Assembly (NCBI GenBank): GCA_963722905.1
Contig: CAVROT010000003.1
Location: 1-64,000, forward strand
Length of the DNA: 64,000 nt
Reading direction: 5' to 3'
Source: CAVROT01 sp963722905
Lineage (GTDB): Bacteria; Pseudomonadota; Alphaproteobacteria; Rhodobacterales; Rhodobacteraceae
A program made the position numbers and the translations under genes. The notes below the pieces were generated by a model. The model was not told the DNA's origin, made no database searches, and saw only the letters and a program-made list of their open reading frames with translations. Shown here one piece after another: positions 53,513 to 63,016 of this stretch; position 1 is the stretch's first letter; each line of letters starts with the position of its first letter.

Positions 53513-54700
53513 ATGAACCTGGCCGCAGATCCCCGGGGCGGGCCTGCGCCGGCATGGCGCGCGGCGGCGCGGACGATCTGTCGCAGCGGCCCGGCCGGGC
53601 GGTCGGCGGGCCCGGTGCGCAAATCGGTCGCACTGCGCAGCTCGCTGGTCTGGCGGATCGCACTCGGCAACCTTCTGGCGGCGGCGCTGCTTGCCGGAGC
53701 GGCCGTCCTTGGGCGCGGCGGCGCCGAAGACGTCGTGCACGGCGGCGGATGGGGCGGGGCGCTCCTTCTGCAGGGCGTCGCGGTCGCCGCCGCCCTCGCT
53801 CTCGTCGTGATCTCGGCCATCGACATCGTGTCGCCGATGGCGCGTCTGTCGGCCGTTGTCGAACGGGCATGCGACGGCGCAGCGCGGTCGCAGGACGGCC
53901 GGTTGGACGCAGTGGCTCTGGCCGACCTTGCGGCCCGCCCCGACGAGGTCGGGCGACTGACGCGCGGCCTGGACGACCTCGCCGGCATCCTGAACGACCG
54001 GACGGCGGCCAGCCAGACCTTCGCGGCCGACGTCGCGCACGAGGTCCGCAATCCGCTGGCCTCCCTGCGGTCGGCCGCAGGGGCGATGCGCTACGTCACG
54101 CGGCGCGACCAGCAGGCGCAGCTTATCGACATCATCGAGCACGACGTGCGGCGGCTGGACCGTCTGGTCGACGACATCGCCATGGCGTCGCGACTGAGCG
54201 GGGACATAGCGCACGAGCGCGCGGCACAGTTCGATCTCGCCGCCCTCCTGCGCCGCATGGTCGAGCATCAGGCTCCCGAGGCCTGCGCAGACGGCGTCAC
54301 CTTCGCCGTCGACCTGCCCGCGGGACCCATACGCATCCGGGGGATCGAGGGGCGGCTGGCGCAGGTCTTCGCCAACCTCGTCGGCAATGCGATCTCGTTC
54401 TCGCGGCCGGGCGACCATGTCCGCATCTGGGCGCGGCGGCGCGCGGGCCGCGTCGTCGTCGCGGTCGAGGATACCGGGCCAGGCATCCCCGACAGCGCCA
54501 CAGAGGCGATATTCGACCGCTTCTATTCGCGCCGTTCGGATGTCGAGTTCGGGAACAATTCGGGCCTCGGCCTCTCGATCTCGCGGCAGATAGTGGAGTC
54601 GCACGGCGGCGTCATCTGGGCCGAGAACATTTGCCCCAACGATGCCGATCCCACCTCCACACCGCTGGGCGCACGGCTGGTCGTCGGACTGCCCGCGTGA
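53513..54700 (+). CDS. chvG: sensor histidine kinase ChvG, lacking the periplasmic sensor domain
   Basis: A 395-aa kinase, much shorter than usual ChvG proteins of about 550-600 aa. Two membrane helices (about 44-66 and 82-102) are separated by only about 15 residues, where the family carries a large periplasmic sensing domain. HAMP-like linker, H-box His176 (FAADVAHEVRNPLASLRSA), N-box (FANLVGNAISFS) and G-boxes (VEDTGPGIP, NSGLGLSISRQIVESHGG) are intact. The kinase can probably act but not sense a periplasmic ligand in the usual way. Its stop overlaps the hprK start (GTGA). Confidence 0.9.
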   Translation: MNLAADPRGGPAPAWRAAARTICRSGPAGRSAGPVRKSVALRSSLVWRIALGNLLAAALLAGAAVLGRGGAEDVVHGGGWGGALLLQGVAVAAALALVVISAIDIVSPMARLSAVVERACDGAARSQDGRLDAVALADLAARPDEVGRLTRGLDDLAGILNDRTAASQTFAADVAHEVRNPLASLRSAAGAMRYVTRRDQQAQLIDIIEHDVRRLDRLVDDIAMASRLSGDIAHERAAQFDLAALLRRMVEHQAPEACADGVTFAVDLPAGPIRIRGIEGRLAQVFANLVGNAISFSRPGDHVRIWARRRAGRVVVAVEDTGPGIPDSATEAIFDRFYSRRSDVEFGNNSGLGLSISRQIVESHGGVIWAENICPNDADPTSTPLGARLVVGLPA

Positions 54701-55269
54701 CGGGGTGCGCGGTCGGGCCGCATCCGCGCAACGCCGCGGTGACAGCCGGCGGACCCGTCCACGGATCGGCGGTTTGCCTCTCGGGCCGCGCGGCGCTGAT
54801 CGTCGGTCCGTCAGGCAGCGGCAAGTCGGCCTTGGCGCTGGCACTGATGTCGATGGGGGCGGGGCTGATCGCCGACGACCGCACGATCGTGACCGAGGAT
54901 GCCCGCGGCACCCCGATCGCGTCCTGCCCTCCGACCATCGCCGGCAGGATCGAGGTACGCGGCGTCGGCATCTTCCGCGTACCGCCTGCGGCACCGGCGC
55001 CGCTGGTGCTTGTGGTCGATCTGGGCTGCCGGCCCCGCAGCCGCCTGCCAGGGCGATCCTTCTGGACGTTCGGGCAACACCGGATCCCCGCAATGCCGGC
55101 CGCGGGCCTGTCCGAGCCGGGTCGCGTCATAGCGCTGTGGTTGCGCTCGGGTCCGCCCATCGACCCCGACGCGCCGCCGGCGGACGCCGCCGGGGCGGAC
55201 GGCGACCGAACGGAATCCCTGCCGGCCGGACTGCAGAACCCGCGCAACCACGGTGGCAGGGCCGGATGA
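54697..55269 (+). CDS. hprK: HPr kinase/phosphorylase, short alphaproteobacterial type
   Basis: A 190-aa HprK catalytic domain that phosphorylates a serine of HPr. The P-loop GPSGSGKSALALALM is followed by LIADDRTIV and the C-terminal IEVRGVGIFRVP region. The N-terminal domain found in Firmicutes is absent, as in other alphaproteobacteria. The C-terminal 40 residues are disordered. GTG start overlaps the chvG stop. Downstream, rapZ is expected but only a remnant is seen. Confidence 0.88.
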   Translation: MTGCAVGPHPRNAAVTAGGPVHGSAVCLSGRAALIVGPSGSGKSALALALMSMGAGLIADDRTIVTEDARGTPIASCPPTIAGRIEVRGVGIFRVPPAAPAPLVLVVDLGCRPRSRLPGRSFWTFGQHRIPAMPAAGLSEPGRVIALWLRSGPPIDPDAPPADAAGADGDRTESLPAGLQNPRNHGGRAG

Positions 55270-55615
55270 CTCCAGCCGGCGACCTCGGCGAAGACGCGGC
55301 GACAGCGGCTCCGCCTGCGCCCGGCCGCGGATGGTCTGGCCGGATCTCCGCCAACGGGAGGCCAATGGCTATGCCGCGCTGCGAGGTTGCGGCCGCGTGC
55401 CCGATCCCCGCTCCGAACGCCGCCGGCTTGCCGAACCGCCGTCACAGATCCGTAACAGCCGCCGAATATCCGGCGCTTGCCCTTGCGAAACGGGGATCGG
55501 CCGTGTCAATCCTTCGACGCGAGCAGGACGGGCGACGCGCCGCCAACGCCGGCGCGACAGCGTCATGGGACGGCGTCGGTCCGGCCGGGATCCTGCCGGA
55601 TGGGGGTAAGGGGCC
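55270..55615 (+). pseudogene. rapZ: decayed C-terminal remnant of rapZ
   Basis: In this lineage rapZ usually sits between hprK and manX. Here only 346 bases remain. One frame ends DLRQREANGYAALRGCG and another continues NRRHRSVTAAEYPALALAKRG then AVSILRREQDGRR, matching the end of RapZ (GCTGG-HRSV-AE-LA, VSI-HRE). The P-loop domain is gone and the residue is frameshifted. An ATG at 55266 overlapping the hprK stop opens a 117-codon frame through this remnant to 55619, but a functional RapZ is excluded. Confidence 0.65.
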
Positions 55616-56221
55616 GTGATCGGCATCGTGATCGTCGCGCACGGGGGTCTGGCGCGAGAGTTTCTGGGTGCGGTCGAACATGTCGTCGGCCGCCAGCCCG
55701 GCGTTGTGGCCATCGCTATCGGACCCGACGACGACCGTTTCGCAAAGCAGTCCGAAATCTGTGCGGCGGCCGACCGGGTCGATACCGGGACCGGCGTCGT
55801 CATCGCCACCGACATGTTCGGCGGCTCGCCCTCCAACCTCAGCCTGCGCGCATGCGGACCCGACGACCGCCGCATCCTCTACGGCGTCAGCCTGCCGACC
55901 CTGATCAAGCTGTCGAAGTCGCGCCACCTGCCGGTACGGGAAGCGGTCGTGGCGGCGCTGGACGCGGGCCGCAAGTATATCGACACCGTCGATCGACCCT
56001 CTGGGTGGGACGATCCGCCCGCCCCCGACCACACAGGCGGCCAGGACGCCCGCGTCCGTCCCCCGACGCAGCGGATGCCGGCAATCCCGCCGCACCTGCC
56101 GGGCACCGGACGCGGGGTCGACGGCACGGATGCGGCTCCGGCCCCCACGGCCCCCGCCGTCCGGCACGCCGAAGAGCCGCCCGTCGCCCGCCTGGCCGCA
56201 GGAGGACGAACCGATCGCTGA
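55616..56221 (+). CDS. manX: PTS EIIA-Man-type protein with C-terminal extension
   Basis: A 201-aa protein. The first 130 residues are an EIIA-mannose domain with phospho-acceptor His9 (IVIVAHGGLAREFL) and DMFGGSPSNLSL. In alphaproteobacteria lacking sugar-transport PTS subunits it works in a regulatory phosphorelay with HPr. After GRKYIDTVD comes a Pro-rich, low-complexity tail of about 70 residues not seen in typical members. This may be a late read-through. Starts at GTG 55616. The stop overlaps the ptsH start region. Confidence 0.88.
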   Translation: MIGIVIVAHGGLAREFLGAVEHVVGRQPGVVAIAIGPDDDRFAKQSEICAAADRVDTGTGVVIATDMFGGSPSNLSLRACGPDDRRILYGVSLPTLIKLSKSRHLPVREAVVAALDAGRKYIDTVDRPSGWDDPPAPDHTGGQDARVRPPTQRMPAIPPHLPGTGRGVDGTDAAPAPTAPAVRHAEEPPVARLAAGGRTDR

Positions 56222-56501
56222 GCCGTCGGCGGCCGTCGCGCGGACGCTGCGCATCGTGAACGTCAAGGGACTTCACGCGCGCGCCTCAGCCCGGCTGGTC
56301 GAAGTGGTCGAGGCATTCGATGCGACCGCCGAGGTATCGCGCGACGGCCTGTCGACGTCCGGCGACAGCATCATGGGCCTTCTCATGCTGGCCGCCGCCT
56401 GCGGCTCCAGCATCGAGCTCTGCACCCGGGGGCCGGAGGCCGAAGCGCTGGCCGATGCCATCGCGACCCTCGTCGCCGACCGCTTCGGCGAGCCGATGTA
56501 G
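56214..56501 (+). CDS. ptsH: phosphocarrier protein HPr, apparent non-standard start
   Basis: A 95-aa HPr. Phospho-acceptor His21 lies in IVNVKGLHARASARLVE. The HprK target serine Ser52 lies in TSGDSIMGLLMLAAA. No ATG, GTG or TTG lies at the expected place. GGAGG (56201-56205) stands 8 bases before an ATC (56214) that marks the conserved beginning. Other in-frame options are an ATG at 56130, which would add 28 unrelated residues, or a GTG inside the first strand. I infer ATC initiation or a changed base. Confidence 0.85.
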   Translation: MAEPSAAVARTLRIVNVKGLHARASARLVEVVEAFDATAEVSRDGLSTSGDSIMGLLMLAAACGSSIELCTRGPEAEALADAIATLVADRFGEPM

Positions 56502-56636
56502 CGCCAGGCCAGCGCGTAACGTCATGCGCGCGCAAGGCGGCACCGGGCGCACGATTGGCCCGACGACCGCCGTCGGCGCACCCAACGCCCGGGCGGGACC
56601 GTCGGACAAGGGCGCCGGCCGCTGTCGCTTCGAGGT

Positions 56637-57512
<876 letters not shown>

Positions 57513-57663
57513 CGCGTGTCCTTCCCTGCCTCTTTCAGGCGCGACCTTAGAGTCCACTCGGCAGTCCGCAAGGGTCGGCCCGCGGGCGGTGATGCAGGGA
57601 CGTTAGCGCGATCTAAACCGTTGCCGTGCTCTATTTGGCCGGGGCGCACGGGTCGGGCATTCG

Positions 57664-58527
57664 ATGGCGGATTGGAACAGCAGGCAGGCCGACGGCGCGG
57701 AAGCGGTCAGGTCCCGGCCCGCGGTGCCGGAGTGCCGGTACGACGGATCGCCGCTGGCCTTCCGCGGGCCGCGCCGGCGGCTGTCGCGTGCCTATGTGGC
57801 CGCCCTGGGCGGCTGCACCACGCACGGCGGTTCGGTCGACCGGCCCTGGCCCGCCCTGCTGGAGCGCGGCATTGGTATTCCGGTCGTCAATCTCGGTGTC
57901 CGCCACGCCGGACCGGCCATCTTCGCCCAGGACGATGCGGTCATGGAGATCTGCGCCAACGCCCGCATGACGGTCATCGAAGTGCCCGGCGCCGCGAGGC
58001 TGACCAACCGGTTCTACACCGTGCACCCTTACCGGAACGACCGGGTCGTCGCGACCGCGCAAGCGTTGCGCGCCGCGTTTCCCGATGTCGCCTTCACGCG
58101 CATCCATTACGTCGGGCACCTGATGCAGTCGCTGGAGGATGCGTCGCCCGCGAGTTTCGAAACGGTGCAGGGCGAACTCCGGGCCGTCTGGCTGGACCGG
58201 ATGGTCTCCCTGGTGTCGCGCGTGCCGGGCCGCAAGATCCTGCTGTGGACGGGCGGGCGGAACCGGCAAGATTCCCTCCGTCAGAAGTATCGCGGCATTG
58301 CCGACATGGTAACGGACGGGATGGTCGGTGCTTTGGCCGAACGGGACGATGTCGCGGTCGTCACGGCGCCGGCCGCGGCGCCATGCCCGGCCAAGGCGCC
58401 CGGCATGATGCCACCGTGGCCGGACCCCGCCGCGCATGCCGCCATCGCGCGCGCGCTGGCGCCTGACGTCGTACGCATCGTGACGGACGAGGGCCGCGCC
58501 GGCGTCGCCCTCTGGCCGGTCGCATGA
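57664..58527 (+). CDS. DUF6473 family protein
   Basis: A 287-aa protein of a family common in Roseobacter-group genomes, function unknown. Conserved pieces: YVAALGGCTTHGGSVDRPWPALL, IPVVNLGVRHAGPAIFAQD, LTNRFYTVHPYRNDR and a final HAAIARAL. The fold looks like an SGNH/alpha-beta hydrolase-like domain, but I do not assign activity. It lies on the plus strand between etfA and hbd, both minus. Confidence 0.7.
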   Translation: MADWNSRQADGAEAVRSRPAVPECRYDGSPLAFRGPRRRLSRAYVAALGGCTTHGGSVDRPWPALLERGIGIPVVNLGVRHAGPAIFAQDDAVMEICANARMTVIEVPGAARLTNRFYTVHPYRNDRVVATAQALRAAFPDVAFTRIHYVGHLMQSLEDASPASFETVQGELRAVWLDRMVSLVSRVPGRKILLWTGGRNRQDSLRQKYRGIADMVTDGMVGALAERDDVAVVTAPAAAPCPAKAPGMMPPWPDPAAHAAIARALAPDVVRIVTDEGRAGVALWPVA

Positions 58528-58740
58528 CGCCGATCCGACGAACGCACGACGGCGGGTACGGAAACCGGCACCGGCGCGGTGGCGCCGGATGGGCACCATC
58601 GCCGTAAGTCGGACCGTCCCGGCAAGCGCGGGAACCCGGTATAACCAAGACCCGGTAGACTGGCCCGAGCCACGGCCGCAGCCCCCGTCACGTCTCCCCA
58701 AGGAAGGGTATACGCCCCCAGGGCGGCCGGGCGGACCTCG

Positions 58741-59667
58741 TCAGACCTTCGACGTCAGTTCCGGCACCGCCTCGAACAGGTCCGCGACCAGGCCGTAGTC
58801 GGCGACCTGGAAGATCGGCGCCTCCTCGTCCTTGTTGATGGCGACGATGACCTTGCTGTCCTTCATGCCGGCGAGATGCTGGATCGCGCCCGAGATCCCC
58901 AGCGCGATGTAGAGGTCCGGCGCCACGACCTTGCCGGTCTGGCCCACCTGCCAGTCGTTGGGCGCGTAGCCCGAATCCACGGCCGCGCGCGACGCGCCGA
59001 CTGCCGCCCCCAGCTTGTCGGCCAGCCGCTCGACGATGGCGAAGTTCTCTTCGGACCCGATGCCGCGGCCGCCGGACACAACGATGCCGGCGCTGGTGAG
59101 GTCGGGCCGGTCGCTGGCGGCGACCTTGTCCTCGATCCAGGTCGACAGGCCCGGGGCGTCGCCGACCGCGATATCCTCGACGGGGGCGGAGCCGTCCGTC
59201 GCCGCGGCGTCGAATGCCGACACCCGGATCGACACGACCTTGACCGGATCGGAGGAGGTGACGGTCGCCAGCGCGTTGCCCGCGTAGATCGGACGTTCGA
59301 ACGTGTCGGCGTCGACGATGGCGGACACGTCCGTCAGGACCATCACGTCCAGCAGGGCGGCGACGCGCGGCAGGATGTTCTTGGCGTCCGTCGTCGCCGG
59401 CGCCACGATGTGCGAATAGTCCGGCGCGAGGCCCACGATCAGCGCCGCCACGGGCTCGGCCAGCCGGTGCCCGTAAAGCGGATCCTCGGCGCAGAGCACC
59501 CGCGCCACGCCCGAGATCGTCGCCGCCTCGGCCGCCGCGGCCCTGCAGGACGCGCCCACGCACAGCAGCGTGACGTCGCCTAGCGGCACGCAGGCGGTGA
59601 CCGCCTTGCCAGTCGCGTCCATGTTCAGCGCGCCGTCCGTCACCTCGGCCATCAGCAGAACCGCCAT
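58741..59667 (-). CDS. etfA: electron transfer flavoprotein alpha subunit
   Basis: EtfA (308 aa) binds FAD and passes electrons from acyl-CoA dehydrogenases to ETF-ubiquinone oxidoreductase. The C-terminal FAD signature (SGGRGIGSEENFAIV, PDLYIALGISGAIQHLAGM, NKDEEAPIFQVADYGLVAD) is complete. Its ATG overlaps the etfB stop (TGATG). Confidence 0.96.
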   Translation of the reverse strand: MAVLLMAEVTDGALNMDATGKAVTACVPLGDVTLLCVGASCRAAAAEAATISGVARVLCAEDPLYGHRLAEPVAALIVGLAPDYSHIVAPATTDAKNILPRVAALLDVMVLTDVSAIVDADTFERPIYAGNALATVTSSDPVKVVSIRVSAFDAAATDGSAPVEDIAVGDAPGLSTWIEDKVAASDRPDLTSAGIVVSGGRGIGSEENFAIVERLADKLGAAVGASRAAVDSGYAPNDWQVGQTGKVVAPDLYIALGISGAIQHLAGMKDSKVIVAINKDEEAPIFQVADYGLVADLFEAVPELTSKV

Positions 59668-60428
59668 CAGATCACCCCCGCTTCGTCCTTGAGTTTCGCC
59701 ACCAGTTCGTCCACCGAACCCACCATCACGCCCGCCTTGCGCGACGGCGGTTCGACCGTCTTCACGATCTTCAGCCGCGGCGTCACGTCGACGCCGTAGT
59801 CGCCGGGGGTCTTCTCCTCCAGCGGCTTCTTCTTGGCCTTCATGATGTTGGGCAGCGACGCATAGCGCGGCTCGTTCAGGCGCAGGTCCACGCTGACGAC
59901 GGCGGGCATCGTGACCTCGACCGTCTGCAGCCCGCCGTCGACCTCGCGCGTGACGCGGGCCTTGCCGTCGGCGATGGCGATATCGCTGGCGAAGGTCGCC
60001 TGGCTCCACCCCAGCAGGGCCGCCAGCATCTGGCCGGTGGCGTTCATGTCGTTGTCGATGGCCTGCTTGCCGCACAGGACCAGCCCGGCGCCCTCGGCCT
60101 CGACCACGGCCTTGAGCAGCTTGGCGACGGCGAGGGGTTCGATGTCGGTGCTGACGTCGTCGGTGGCGACGATCAGGATGGCGCGGTCGGCCCCCATGGC
60201 CAACGCGGTGCGCAGGGTCTCGGTCGCCTGCTTCACGCCGATCGAGACGGCGACGACTTCTTCCACCGTTCCGGCCTCGCGCATGCGGATCGCCTGCTCG
60301 ACGGCGATCTCGTCGAAGGGGTTCATCGACATCTTGACGTTGGCCAGGTCCACCCCGGATCCGTCGGCCTTGACCCGCACCTTGACGTTGTAGTCGATCA
60401 CCCGCTTGACCGGCACCAGCACCTTCAT
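59667..60428 (-). CDS. etfB: electron transfer flavoprotein beta subunit
   Basis: EtfB (253 aa) is the AMP-binding partner of EtfA. Typical pieces: MKVLVPVKRVIDYNVKV, NPFDEIAVEQAIRMREAG, LVLCGKQAIDNDMNATGQ and YASLPNIMKAKKKPLE, the last being the contact loop for dehydrogenases. It is translationally coupled to etfA. Confidence 0.96.
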   Translation of the reverse strand: MKVLVPVKRVIDYNVKVRVKADGSGVDLANVKMSMNPFDEIAVEQAIRMREAGTVEEVVAVSIGVKQATETLRTALAMGADRAILIVATDDVSTDIEPLAVAKLLKAVVEAEGAGLVLCGKQAIDNDMNATGQMLAALLGWSQATFASDIAIADGKARVTREVDGGLQTVEVTMPAVVSVDLRLNEPRYASLPNIMKAKKKPLEEKTPGDYGVDVTPRLKIVKTVEPPSRKAGVMVGSVDELVAKLKDEAGVI

Positions 60429-60683
60429 CGCATCGCCCTCCTCGCATCGCGTGGCGCAGGCTTAGCGAAAGCGCGCCCCGTCAGACAGCGCAAAATCGAC
60501 GCGGCGGGCGCCGGCGACGCCGCGTGCGAAGAGAGCGGCCGGCGGTTCCCCGGCCGACGGCCAGGCGCTGCGCGGGTATCGGGCCGCCGGCGGCACTGAC
60601 AAATTCAACGGTGCGCGCCCGGCGCTAGGCCCGACGCTCCGCGTCCCCGGTGTCCGGGCGCCCCACCGGGGCCCCCGCCGCTT

Positions 60684-61256
60684 TCAGCGGTTCGCCCCTG
60701 GAACCCACAAAACGTCCGCGCGGCCGTCATCGTTGGCGATGCGCGAGGCCTGAAAGCACCAGTCGGACAGGCGATTGAGGTATTTCACAGCCGCCGGGTT
60801 CACCGCCTCGACGGTGGCGAGCTCGACCGTCAGCCGTTCGGCCCGGCGCGACACGGTACGGCACAGATGCAGCGCCGCCGCCAGAGGCGTGCCGCCGGGC
60901 AGGATGAAGGACCGCAGCGGTTCCAGCGCGTCGTTCATGGCGTCGATCTCGGATTCGAGGCGCGCGACCTGGGCGTCGGTCATGCGCAGGGGGGGGTAGT
61001 CGGCCTCGGCATCGCGCTCCATCTCGGGGCGGCAGAGGTCGGCGCCGCAATCGAAGAGATCGTTCTGGATCGCCGCGATCCGCGCCTTCATGTCGTCCGC
61101 GGCATGAAGGCGGGCCAGGCCGAATGTGGCGTTTGCCTCATCCACGGTGCCGTAGGCGGTGACGCGGACCGAATGCTTGGCAACCCGCATGCCGTTGCCC
61201 AGCGCGGTCTCTCCGGCGTCGCCGGTTCTCGTGTAGATGCGATTCAGAACGACCAT
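60684..61256 (-). CDS. cob(I)yrinic acid a,c-diamide adenosyltransferase (PduO type)
   Basis: A 190-aa PduO-type enzyme attaching the adenosyl group to cobalamin. N-terminal YTRTGDAGETALGNG binds ATP. FILPGGTPLAAALHLCRTVSRRAER and YLNRLSDWCF are also conserved. It lies 4 bases after the small membrane protein gene and 255 bases before etfB in the conserved order. Confidence 0.93.
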   Translation of the reverse strand: MVVLNRIYTRTGDAGETALGNGMRVAKHSVRVTAYGTVDEANATFGLARLHAADDMKARIAAIQNDLFDCGADLCRPEMERDAEADYPPLRMTDAQVARLESEIDAMNDALEPLRSFILPGGTPLAAALHLCRTVSRRAERLTVELATVEAVNPAAVKYLNRLSDWCFQASRIANDDGRADVLWVPGANR

Positions 61257-61260
61257 GCGG

Positions 61261-61467
61261 TCAGGCCCCCATGCGGCGGAAGAAGACGAAAAGAAGGATC
61301 AGCACCACCGCCAGGGCCTGCGCGTAGATGCGCCAGCGCATGATGCGGTTGGCGTGGCGGCGGTTGAACTCGCCGCCCTTGGCAAAGCCGCCGATGCCCA
61401 CCATCAGCACGGCGGCGACGCCCAGCACTGCGATGGCGACGACGATGAAAAGCGGGTCGCGGGACAT
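61261..61467 (-). CDS. twin transmembrane helix small protein
   Basis: A 68-aa protein with two hydrophobic helices (about 6-25 and 46-64) joined by a basic loop (GGEFNRRHANRIMRWRIYAQ). Such genes regularly precede pduO in Rhodobacterales. The motif resembles HIG1-type loops but function is unknown. The inner membrane is expected. Confidence 0.8.
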   Translation of the reverse strand: MSRDPLFIVVAIAVLGVAAVLMVGIGGFAKGGEFNRRHANRIMRWRIYAQALAVVLILLFVFFRRMGA

Positions 61468-61544
61468 GAAGGCTCCGAGGCGGCGGCGGCGGGTTCGACG
61501 AGTTACCTAGCCCCGGTCGCGGAGAATGCGAACCCGGTGCGGCG

Positions 61545-62372
61545 TCACCGCGCCAGGATCCGGTCCAGAAATCGCGTGGGCAACAGCCGCCGCAATGCGT
61601 CCGCCGCATGGGTCGGGACGGTCACGTGGTAGACCGGACGCGGGCGGCGCGCCTCAAGCGCACGGATCAGCACCGCCGTCACCGCGGATGCGGGGCGTTC
61701 GAAGCTGTCGGGTCCGCTGTCGTCGTAGAGACGGTGGCGCAGGTCGCTTTCGTAGCGCCCGCGCAGAGGGGACGCGCGCCAGTCGATCCAGCGCTCGAAA
61801 TGGGGGATCGAGTTCTGCCGGATCCGCGTGCCGATGGGGCCGGGCCGGATTGTGACGACGTCGATACCCGTCCCGCGCATTTCCAGCCGCATCGTCTGGG
61901 ACAGGCCCTCGACCGCAAACTTCGAGGCGACGTAGGCGCCCCGCCAGGGTGCGGCAACGATGCCCAGCACGGACGAGCACTGGACGATCCGGCCGTGGCC
62001 CTGCGCGCGCATCGCCGGGATGACCCGCCGGGTCAGGTCGTGCCATCCGAAGACGTTCGCCTCGAATATGGCGCGCAGGGCGTCGACGGGCAGATCCTCG
62101 ACCGCGCCCGGCGACGCGAAGGCCCCGTTGTTGAAGAGCGCGTCCAGCGTGCCGCCGGTCCGCTCCAGAACCGTATCGGCGCAGGCGGCGATGCTGTCGG
62201 ACCTGGCGTAGTCCATGATGAGCGGATCGAGATTCGCGCCCGCGAGCGCCTGCGCGTCCGTCTGCGTGCGGACGGTCGCGAAGACCCGCCAGCCGCGCCC
62301 CGCAAGAGCCGTGGCGGCGTCGCGTCCGATGCCGGACGAACAACCGGTGATCAGGATGCTGCGCTGTGCCAA
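61545..62372 (-). CDS. SDR family NAD(P)-dependent oxidoreductase
   Basis: A 275-aa classical short-chain dehydrogenase: nucleotide loop ITGCSSGIGRDAATAL, NNGAFASPGAVEDLP, catalytic Ser in CSSVLG and Tyr-Lys in GAYVASKFAVEGL. The C-terminus extends beyond the core by about 40 residues, as in the 17-beta-like group. Substrate unknown. Confidence 0.9.
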   Translation of the reverse strand: MAQRSILITGCSSGIGRDAATALAGRGWRVFATVRTQTDAQALAGANLDPLIMDYARSDSIAACADTVLERTGGTLDALFNNGAFASPGAVEDLPVDALRAIFEANVFGWHDLTRRVIPAMRAQGHGRIVQCSSVLGIVAAPWRGAYVASKFAVEGLSQTMRLEMRGTGIDVVTIRPGPIGTRIRQNSIPHFERWIDWRASPLRGRYESDLRHRLYDDSGPDSFERPASAVTAVLIRALEARRPRPVYHVTVPTHAADALRRLLPTRFLDRILAR

Positions 62373-62377
62373 CCGCC

Positions 62378-62896
62378 CTAGCCGGGCCGCCGGACATCCA
62401 GGAAGCGGCCGAAGATCCAGGCTTCGGCGCCGTCCAGTCGGATGTTCACCCAGCCATCGGGCCGTTCGCCGATGACGGTCGCCGCGGCGCCGGCGTCGGC
62501 CTGCCCGACGATCGCGTCGGCGGTGGACGGGCCGGCCCGCAGGTTCACCCGCGATCCGGTGACATAGCGCGTCTCGGCCGCCTCTCCGGGGGCCGCGGCG
62601 GCGACGGCCGCACCGTCCGCCGCCGCATCGTCCGGTACCGCAGCCTCGACCGCGGCGGGACCCGCCGGGCCGGGACCTTTCTCACCGGCCTCCAGCGCCA
62701 GCGCCACGGCGGCGGCCTCGTCCGCAAGGGCGAGGCGCGGCTGCGCGCCCTCCTGCGCGACGAGGACGGGATCGGGCGCGGCGCGGACCGCCTCCGCCGG
62801 CTGGTCGCTGCCCTGCGGGCGGTCGGGCGCGCCACCGGCGACCATCATCACCCCGAAAAGGCACACCACCAGCATAGCCGTCAGTCGAATCATCAT
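62378..62896 (-). CDS. secreted SH3 domain protein
   Basis: A 172-aa protein with a signal peptide (RLTAMLVVCLFGVMMVAGG), an Ala/Asp/Pro-rich linker and a C-terminal bacterial SH3 domain (YVTGSRVNLRAGPSTADAIV, GWVNIRLDGAEAWIFGRFL). It probably sits in the periplasm near peptidoglycan. The start is one of two adjacent ATGs (62896 chosen). A longer upstream frame is not supported. It lies 5 bases from the SDR gene. Confidence 0.85.
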   Translation of the reverse strand: MMIRLTAMLVVCLFGVMMVAGGAPDRPQGSDQPAEAVRAAPDPVLVAQEGAQPRLALADEAAAVALALEAGEKGPGPAGPAAVEAAVPDDAAADGAAVAAAAPGEAAETRYVTGSRVNLRAGPSTADAIVGQADAGAAATVIGERPDGWVNIRLDGAEAWIFGRFLDVRRPG

Positions 62897-63016
62897 GGCC
62901 TCTTCGAATACAGTCGCGATCTTAACCACGGCCGAACGCGCGAGCACCCGGTTCGGTCCCGTGGCCCGCGCGCCATCCGCTTTACCCGCGACGGGCGCCC
63001 CGCTAACAGGGTCGGC

